64,000 bases of DNA from Vanessa cardui. Lineage: Eukaryota; Arthropoda; Insecta; Lepidoptera; Nymphalidae. Shown in pieces: positions 57,431 through 64,000 of this stretch. Where the stretch lies: assembly GCF_905220365.1 (NCBI RefSeq), contig NC_061131.1, positions 5,332,001-5,396,000 of the forward strand. Direction: 5' to 3'. Made by a program: the position numbers and the translations under genes. Position 1 is the stretch's first letter, and each line of letters begins with the position of its first letter. Under the pieces are notes generated by a model. The model saw only the letters and a program-made list of their open reading frames with translations. It searched no databases and had not been told where the DNA came from.

Positions 57431-58365
57431 CATAAATAACTTTCATGCCTAACGAGAGTTTTAATGAAAATGCTCTTTTGACAATTTTCGATTAAAAGTA
57501 TCCTACTCGTCTGTATCATTTATAATTTTAAATGCTTCATTCTACATATCTTCTATTAAAAATGACAATTTTAAATTAATTAACTCTAATTAATTAACTA
57601 AAATCGATTATTTTCGAAATATATTTAAATATAATATACCTAATGTCGACGAAATGAATATTTAAATCAATGAAAGCGATAAAATATCAAAACGATATAT
57701 TTCATAAACCATATCCGACAATGTGTATTGATAAAGTTATTCCATACCCAATAAAACTATTTAACGTCATGTTTGAAACGGAACAAGATTTATTCGTCCG
57801 CTAAGAAAGTACGAGTTGGCAACACTCATAGTTTAACTTTATCCTCGACAATAACACTGAACTTGAATGTTTCGGATGTTACGAATGTTTTATGCCGGAT
57901 AATACAACTTGTTTTCATTTTTATTTACTTTATTATAAAGTTAAACTAAAACCGTTGAAGGAAATATAAATCTTAAATATTGAGTTACACAGAAAAACTT
58001 GAAATAAACATGTAAAATGATCGTCAAAATTCTAACCAGTAATGATAACAAATGTTTAAAATTATCATTTTCGATTATAATTATATTAATTGATTTAATA
58101 GAAATGAAAAAATAACGATATATACGTACACCTAAATCCGAATACACTAACATGTTAATTCGTTATAAAACTAGCATACGCCTCTTATAAATACAATATA
58201 ATTTTCTAGAAATTCCAATTCATTAGCAGACACAATAACAAGCCTTAACAAACATCATACTCCAATATGACATTGTTTCGAGCGAAACGTAGGATTCGAA
58301 GTTATCGATTTTGCGGTCTAATTGTTCATTTTTATCAAGGCAAGCCTGGGGCATGATAGATTATC
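57431..58365. other. AT-rich unique sequence, no gene seen
   Basis: The minus-strand ORF at 57941-58153 is AT-biased and unrecognised. No repeats. Confidence 0.5.
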
Positions 58366-58560
58366 CTTTGGCTTCCTTTTTCGTTTAGAGAGCGTCGACC
58401 GGCGGTGGGGGCGAGTGGGGGGTGCTGCACCGAACCAACGTCATTGCCCTGTCAACTGAACAATACTAAGCAGACTACGTTACGTACTATAGAAATAGGT
58501 GCTAAATAACGAGTTCGTCGAACCAACTTGCACTTCTAATCTGATAGTAATCGCTCTTTG
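58366..58560. promoter_or_regulatory. GC-rich, G-tract-bearing island
   Basis: Centre GCGTCGACCGGCGGTGGGGG, then CGAGTGGGGGGTGCTGCACC. The G-runs at 58401-58422 could form a quadruplex with short loops, though the first runs are only two Gs. No exon is recognised. Confidence 0.3.
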
Positions 58561-59139
58561 CTTCATAATGGTCGACTTTAGCGAAAATATATTTGTTATA
58601 CCTTTTTTATATTAAGTGTTTAAATAAAAAGTTTGATATCTAATGAATGTACATAATACTGTTTTCTGAATTTATTTTTATAAATTATGTATTCAAATAA
58701 TTGATATGATATTTTATTCATAAAAATAATTTCGATAGCGTCTTTTGTGTAGAGACAATGGTTGATATTCGACTTCCCGAAACAAAGAATTTAGTTTTAT
58801 TATTGTGTATAATTACGTATACAAAATACTGTATAAAATACTGCATATTGCATTTAAAAAAGAAGCTAATTACTTCAAATCAATGAAGTAAATAATTACT
58901 TAAATAGGAGTTAATTCATAGAAGCCATTTTATATTAACTGTGCAATAAATTTATTTTATATATAACATTAGTTTTACGTTTAAACCGATTGCACTTTTT
59001 CATCCCACTTATAAATTTACTTAGCATTTAATGACTGACATTACAAAGAAGAATCGCGCTCTGCTTCTAAATAAAACGCTTAATACAAACCGACAAACAA
59101 TTAAATACGGAGTGACGAGTAATTAATTAAGGCTTTATG

Positions 59140-59290
59140 TTAATGTGGTTAACGAGTAGCAGCTGTGGGGTGTAATGAGGCAGCACGAAGCGTACTCATA
59201 ATAATATAATGTCTAGACCGAGTGTATGCGTCACACCCTTTCTCACGCAACGAGCTTTGAAAATAACCGCATATGTTATTACGTGTATCT
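59140..59290. other. GC-richer patch, no gene recognised
   Basis: AGTAGCAGCTGTGGGGTGTA (with E-box CAGCTG) and GCGTCACACCCTTTCTCACG. The ORF at 59209-59394 starts here but turns into AT-rich sequence without recognisable features. Confidence 0.3.
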
Positions 59291-59549
59291 TATCTAAGAA
59301 ACTTACACGAAAACCATTGACAAATACTCTGTATAAACGTTATATCTATAATACAAATACTTTGTATTTATTTAGTTTAGATTTATTCTTCTGATAATTT
59401 CTTGACTTTTTTGTTTAAATACATAGGCTAAATAAATTATATATACACGTTCTATATAACCAGTTATATTTTAGGTACATTCGTTTTAATGTATACGCTA
59501 AAAGACCTTAAAGAACCCATTGTTTGTACAAAAGTGTAGACAAAACCCC

Positions 59550-59700
59550 GTGCGTCATAACAAATTTCTGGAGCTCTAGCTTACTTCGGGCCCTCGGGAG
59601 GGGGCCGCCCACCTCCCCTATTTCCCACGCAACGACCTTTGCGCCTCGCCGATGCACTTTGACAGACTTTACTAATTCAATAGATGGACGCTCTAGATTA
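59550..59700. promoter_or_regulatory. GC-rich island, candidate regulatory element
   Basis: TTACTTCGGGCCCTCGGGAG, GGGGCCGCCCACCTCCCCTA, TTTGCGCCTCGCCGATGCAC. Long frames cross on both strands (59508-59846 minus, 59524-59763 plus), a common effect of GC-rich DNA. Neither shows a known domain. Confidence 0.3.
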
Positions 59701-60600
59701 TACTTTTCTTTGTTTAATGAAATCCTCAATATATTGCGCAATGCAGATAAACTTAGAATATAATTCGCATAAAACTTGACTTTATCATTTGAAGTTATTA
59801 CATACTTATTCATACATAAAAATATGACAATATATTTATATTTCATACTAAAAATTGTCTAAAACTTATTTCAATTGCATCTAACACTTTTCACTTAAGT
59901 AAAGTTATTATCATATTTACTCATTTAAATAATTGATTTTACGTTTAAATTAAAAAAAAAATTTACTTTGTTTCGTATATTTATAAAAGCGGAATACGGA
60001 ACTAGTTGTATTAGGCGACATATTAATAACCATTTATTTTTCATGGCATTTTTTTTCTTTTCTTTAGTATTTAATACGGGTCACAGTTTTATATACCTGC
60101 ATTTTATTTACCTCATGTATACATGGAGAAGTTGTAGATGTGTGTAACAGTGTATCTTCGAATGCGTTGCGAATGGGAATTTATTTTCTTGTTATTTTTT
60201 TAAACTGTCTTTGTCGACGGTATTTAATTTGTCAATATTTATCAAATAATATATATTGGATTTTTTTATATTGTTTTATATCATTGTTTATATATGTAAT
60301 ATATACTGTATTAAAGTACAAACATTTTTCTGTGTATAATAAACGATTGTCGAAAAAGAGTGTGTGCATGAAGGTGCAATATGTTTAAAAAAAACAAATT
60401 TTAGTAACACCCGACACTATTGATAAGTACTACTGTTGATTAAGTACCTACTACTTAAACAAAAATCAAAATTACTCATACTGAAATAGTAGTTAGAGAA
60501 ACTCAACATTCCAATATTTTTTATAATTGTTATTTATATCGTGGCCGTAAAGGTGAAAATACACAAAAGCAACAAGAAACGAGCCACGGTCTTATCATAA
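59701..60600. other. AT-rich unique sequence, no gene seen
   Basis: The ORF at 60140-60388 has hydrophobic runs from T-rich sequence. No repeat. Confidence 0.5.
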
Positions 60601-60950
60601 GACCACGCTTAAATTAATTCGATTGAATACAGTCTAAATAACTTCGGCTGTAATCTTCTTACACGTACTCGTAGGTATCGGAAGATTTGAATTAGAACCC
60701 ACATAGAAACGAGTAAGACGGGAATTTCGTCAGTGCAGCGTTTAAAAGCATTGAGGCACCAAACCATAAATGAAGGCTTGAACGACAGGCGGGCTGGGAG
60801 TGGGCTGGGGAGGCGAAGCTTGTTTTGGTCTGTTTGGCCCTGCGACGGGCTCCACAAAGACGTCGACCGATCCGCACACTAATTCAACAGAGATCGATAG
60901 TGCACCCAGCCAACGCGCCCTTTTACGCCCACAATATAATCGCCCGATAT
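60601..60950. promoter_or_regulatory. Long GC-richer block, candidate regulatory DNA
   Basis: ACGACAGGCGGGCTGGGAGT, GGGCTGGGGAGGCGAAGCTT, CTGCGACGGGCTCCACAAAG, CCAGCCAACGCGCCCTTTTA. Two minus-strand ORFs overlap in different frames (60609-60857 and 60692-60877), so at most one could be real, and neither resembles a known protein. No repeat similarity. Confidence 0.32.
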
Positions 60951-61640
60951 AATTAAATCGCTTTATTTAGATCCATTAAAATATGCATACTATTCTAAAT
61001 ATTTTTTTTATATTTAAGAAACATAGATTTGAAAATAGAATTGCATTATTATATTATTCGAATACAGTAAGAACGATAATAAGATTCTAATATTGAAGTC
61101 GATATATTGTTATTTAATTAAATCGATGTTGTATTACATCTTTCGCATTGCATTAGCATAGCATTCGTTGAATAAACTCCTAATTAAAATAACAAACGAA
61201 GCAACGAAAGTGTTTTACTCTACCAGATTCATTTCATGAGCGAAACTTCTGAACGACCTTCGGTGCAACTTTTCAATTTATTTTAAAGATGGCGCTTCTC
61301 AACGTCTTAAGAAATTTGCATAATACTTAATTTAGATGCTCTAAAGGATAGATAAAAAGACAGACTATATAAAATTTTTATAGAGATGGATATAAATTCG
61401 TACTTTTAGCGTTATTTTAAGTAATTCGTATTTTTAAACCATTATTATTTTAATTTTATGTAAGAAAATACTGTATCATGATATTTAAGTATTTATTAAC
61501 AATACGATAATGGAAGTGAAGGTTTTTTTATAATTATAAAATATAAAAGTTTGCAATGAGAATTTAATTGATAATTATTCTCAAAAGAAATTCCAAAAAC
61601 ATCTTGTATTTCTATATACACTAAACTTCAACAGTTCATG
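60951..61640. other. AT-rich unique sequence, no gene seen
   Basis: No repeat or exon recognised. Confidence 0.5.
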
Positions 61641-61920
61641 AGCCGAGTATTGGCTCAGAAGTAATACAGAATGCAATAGCGTTAGGTTTCGAAATTGGAA
61701 TCCACAACAAAGGGACGTCAAAGAAACTAGTAAGTGCACGCGGCATAAAGACCGACGTTGCAGCGCACTAGTGAGGAGCCTCGTGCGTCCATTTCCCCCC
61801 TTAGGGGGGCGCCGAAAGTGAGGGGGTGTCTCACTCACACCCGAAGATGCATCGAGTTTCTGGCCGAAACCGCACCGCCCCTTGTAATGAGTTTGCACCT
61901 TTATGCATTCTGCCAATTAA
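61641..61920. promoter_or_regulatory. GC-rich island, candidate regulatory element
   Basis: AGCCTCGTGCGTCCATTTCC, CCCCTTAGGGGGGCGCCGAA (C-run/G-run stem around TTA), AAGTGAGGGGGTGTCTCACT, TGGCCGAAACCGCACCGCCC. Open frames on both strands (61581-61916 minus, 61758-62036 plus) share no family resemblance. Confidence 0.33.
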
Positions 61921-62340
61921 GTACTATTTCTCTTTGTACAATATTAAATCGACACCAACTAATTAGTGTTGTAAAACCTCCAGTGAATTATTTGGAAGCT
62001 TTAAAACTTGGTAATTTAAAACAAGGGTTTGGTTAAATTAGTTTTTTTTTATAAACAGAGAACTCTTCACAAAAAATAAATAGAGTTAATACAAAACAAC
62101 CATGTCCAGAGACCAATGACCTTACATACGAGTACCTAGCATTTTGTCCCGAGTATTTATTACAGCGCTGACCCAATGTTTCCGTAATAAAATCGAAAAA
62201 CTACCTGCAATACTGTAAATTAGTTTAGCCTTGAACTTTTACTATTAGAACCAACTTAGTAGAAAAGAGAATTAAAGTAATCACGAAATGTTAAGGCTCT
62301 GAATAATAAAACATTAAATTTTATTACCTTGTGTTAAATT
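61921..62340. other. AT-rich unique sequence, no gene seen
   Basis: No repeat or exon recognised. Confidence 0.5.
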
Positions 62341-62540
62341 TTTGTACAACGTGTCTAGAAGCGTTATAGATGCCAAGCACATACAAGGTATCCTGAAAGC
62401 CTGCACCTATGATGTATTTGCTCGAAATACCTGCCTGTACAATGCAGTCACGACATGCCCGTGCACCGATAAATCGCATTATGGCCCACGTGCAGGGAAT
62501 ACATTTTTAATCTTGTTTCCTTTATATTAACCAGCTAAGA
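62341..62540 (+). other. Complex patch with a short Cys-rich frame
   Basis: The frame from 62342 (TTG start) contains a stretch KACTYDVFARNTC followed by further cysteines. It also holds an E-box GCCCACGTGC and donor-like ACAAG|GTATCC. I recognise no family. It could be conserved non-coding DNA or a short exon of an unknown gene; the evidence is weak for either. Confidence 0.2.
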
Positions 62541-62854
62541 AAAGCTGGTAGACAGCAGTTTGACGGCAAATTGATCGAAAGTATCAGATATATTGGGATA
62601 TAGCAGTAGCTTATTTATTTACATGCAAAAAAATCTAATGAAAGCCGTTATCCAAAAAGAACAACTACCAGCGCGCAAAACATAGCGAGCATTCTCAAAG
62701 TCAGTAAAAGTGCTAGTAAACATTTACAGAGAGTACAATAGCGTTGCCAAAAAAGCAAACAGGACCGCGGAAATGTTAATAACGCTTGTGCTACCATCCA
62801 TAGCTCTTTTCATTCGGTACGAGGCGTGCATGCTGTGTCAAAGCACGTAATTAG
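62541..62854. other. Moderate-GC unique sequence
   Basis: AACTACCAGCGCGCAAAACA, GGACCGCGGAAATGTTAATA and GTACGAGGCGTGCATGCTGT. No repeat, no recognised exon. Confidence 0.4.
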
Positions 62855-63080
62855 TATTTAGGAAGGTGGTAAGAAAGGCGAGGTCGTGGGCCAGACGTCG
62901 GGTATCGATCCAGCGACCTGCCCCACGCTCTGCCACCCCCACTGTGGGAGTTGGGAGCCACGCACATCGAGCCACCAATTGACACACTTAAGGTAATACT
63001 TGGCACTTACGACGTTGCCTTCTTTGCAGTTAACCAAACGACGCTCGTTGCTCTCTAAGCTTAGTTTTGAAACACCCACA
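62855..63080 (-). other. GC-rich block with a tRNA-like trace
   Basis: Minus strand: GTGGCTCGATGTGCGTGGCT, then TGGGGGTGGCAGAGCGTGGG and GCAGGTCGCTGGATCGATAC (B-box-like GGATCGATACC). This spacing suits a SINE or tRNA-related element better than a real tRNA; no cloverleaf can be folded convincingly by eye. The 92-codon minus ORF is unrecognised. Confidence 0.25.
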
Positions 63081-63779
63081 TTACCCCAACGCAATCCACC
63101 CCGATTACATAACCCTATATACTTAGATATATACATTTATCATCCAATATGAAACGTAAATAAACGAATTTTATTATTCAATAAATTTTTTAGTTGTGTA
63201 TTTTCAAATAGCAGGTACAACGCTGGCAGAAATAGCAGAAAGTTACAAAAGCTCGACCCAGTTGGCTTTGAGCCCGCCTGTAGGTCGTACCAACATACGT
63301 AGAAATAAATGCATTACTTAACCTTGAAATTGTTCCAATCACATAACTTTCTTATTAAGTTTGGATAAGACGATGTTAGGAAAGGAAACAAGGTGAAATC
63401 AATCTTTTGTAGCAGGTAAGAACATATCTGAGAAAATATTTTCGTATTAAATTAACGACAACAGATGGCAATTCTCTAAATCTTACATCAACCGTACAAA
63501 AAGCTTGTAACTTCACAAAGGGTGAAACCGTTTTATCATTTTAAAGATGCTTTAGTCACTAACGGAATCTATTTTACCTTTTCGACTTTTGGTGTATCCA
63601 TCCGGATAATAGGTACATTTGGTTTCTGTAACTGTCATTTATTTACACAAATAATAGACCAACCTTTAAAGTAAATATCTAATTTCCTTTAACAATGCAC
63701 TGGCTACAATTTTAATTATTAAGCTCCGAACAAACTTGGTCTTCTTATATAAAGACAATTTCCGGAAAAGGAATTAGAA
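63081..63779. other. AT-rich unique sequence, no gene seen
   Basis: No repeat or exon recognised. A GC-richer spot lies at about 63250-63300 (CGACCCAGTTGGCTTTGAGC). Confidence 0.5.
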
Positions 63780-63930
63780 GGGAAAATAAGCAGAGCACGC
63801 AGATTGTCCGAGGCAACGTCGTGTTGCACTTTGGGAGCTCTTGGGACGGGTTATACCGGGTGGGGGGGGGAGTGGGTGGTGTAAAATCACCCGCAATCAT
63901 TTATACCCGAACTGCCTGTAGAATTACTAG
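63780..63930. promoter_or_regulatory. GC-rich, G-tract-bearing island at window end
   Basis: AAGCAGAGCACGCAGATTGT, CGAGGCAACGTCGTGTTGCA, then GGGTG plus a nine-G run and AGTGGGTGG (63858-63878), a quadruplex-capable tract. No exon recognised. Confidence 0.3.
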
Positions 63931-64000
63931 CTGTCACTAAATTCTCGAAAATTTGCCGTAGCTACAAACATTGCTTCACTTCTCCTGAGCTGTATCTAGG

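Noticed and set aside
59508..59846. Overlapping 112- and 79-codon ORFs on opposite strands at 59.5-59.8 kb
   Set aside because: Open frames on both strands at the same place are typical of GC-rich stop-poor DNA. Neither peptide resembles a known protein.

Overview
This 64 kb window is AT-rich, non-coding eukaryotic DNA from a butterfly or moth. The strongest clue is its dispersed repeats. There are many tRNA-derived SINEs of the type called Metulj in Heliconius, a second tRNA-derived SINE family, short Helitron-like elements typical of Lepidoptera, and 3' ends of lepidopteran LINEs. A very common but unclassified lepidopteran repeat (called 'LepR' here for convenience) also occurs about a dozen times. 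A nymphalid butterfly is my best guess, from memory of these families and not from a search. I found no protein-coding gene, complete exon, rRNA, functional tRNA, CRISPR array or bacterial-type operon. The open reading frames are short. Many of them are just translations of SINEs, LepR copies or MITEs, so the same peptide recurs at several places. The window is most likely a gene desert or a large intron.

Layout. From 0 to 22.5 kb the sequence is repeat-rich: SINEs, Helitron-like elements, LepR copies, a probable Penelope-like fragment near 11.7 kb and two LINE 3' ends. One LINE end (20.9-21.0 kb) has a perfect 11-bp target-site duplication. This part closes with a foldback MITE (22283-22469) and, 17 bases on, a perfect 31-bp-arm hairpin (22487-22553). 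From 22.6 to 33.5 kb recognisable repeats are sparse (one MITE at 24.6 kb, one Helitron-like element at 28.4 kb), and several unique GC-richer islands stand out (25.6, 26.3, 26.8, 30.5, 31.8, 32.5 kb). From 33.5 to 56.4 kb repeats are frequent again, including a SINE inside a SINE (51.1-51.65 kb), a SINE inside a Helitron-like element with a perfect 12-bp duplication (55.9-56.16 kb) and two more TA-flanked MITEs. This stretch also holds a pair of related GC-rich elements 702 bp apart (37254 and 37956) and a very CpG-rich island (49.87-50.0 kb). From 56.4 to 64 kb I recognise no certain mobile element, while GC-richer islands are dense.

How it works together. No pathway or gene system can be read here. 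A reasonable inference is regulatory DNA (enhancers, possibly unannotated non-coding transcripts) of a neighbouring gene, with the repeat-poor, island-rich parts at about 25-33 kb and 56-64 kb the best candidates for constraint. This rests on composition and repeat scarcity only. Cross-species alignment, chromatin data and RNA-seq would decide it. The clearest direct observations are structural: the perfect hairpin, the foldback MITE, a 39-bp palindrome at 55.66 kb, the paired GC-rich elements, and the nested insertions with readable target-site duplications.
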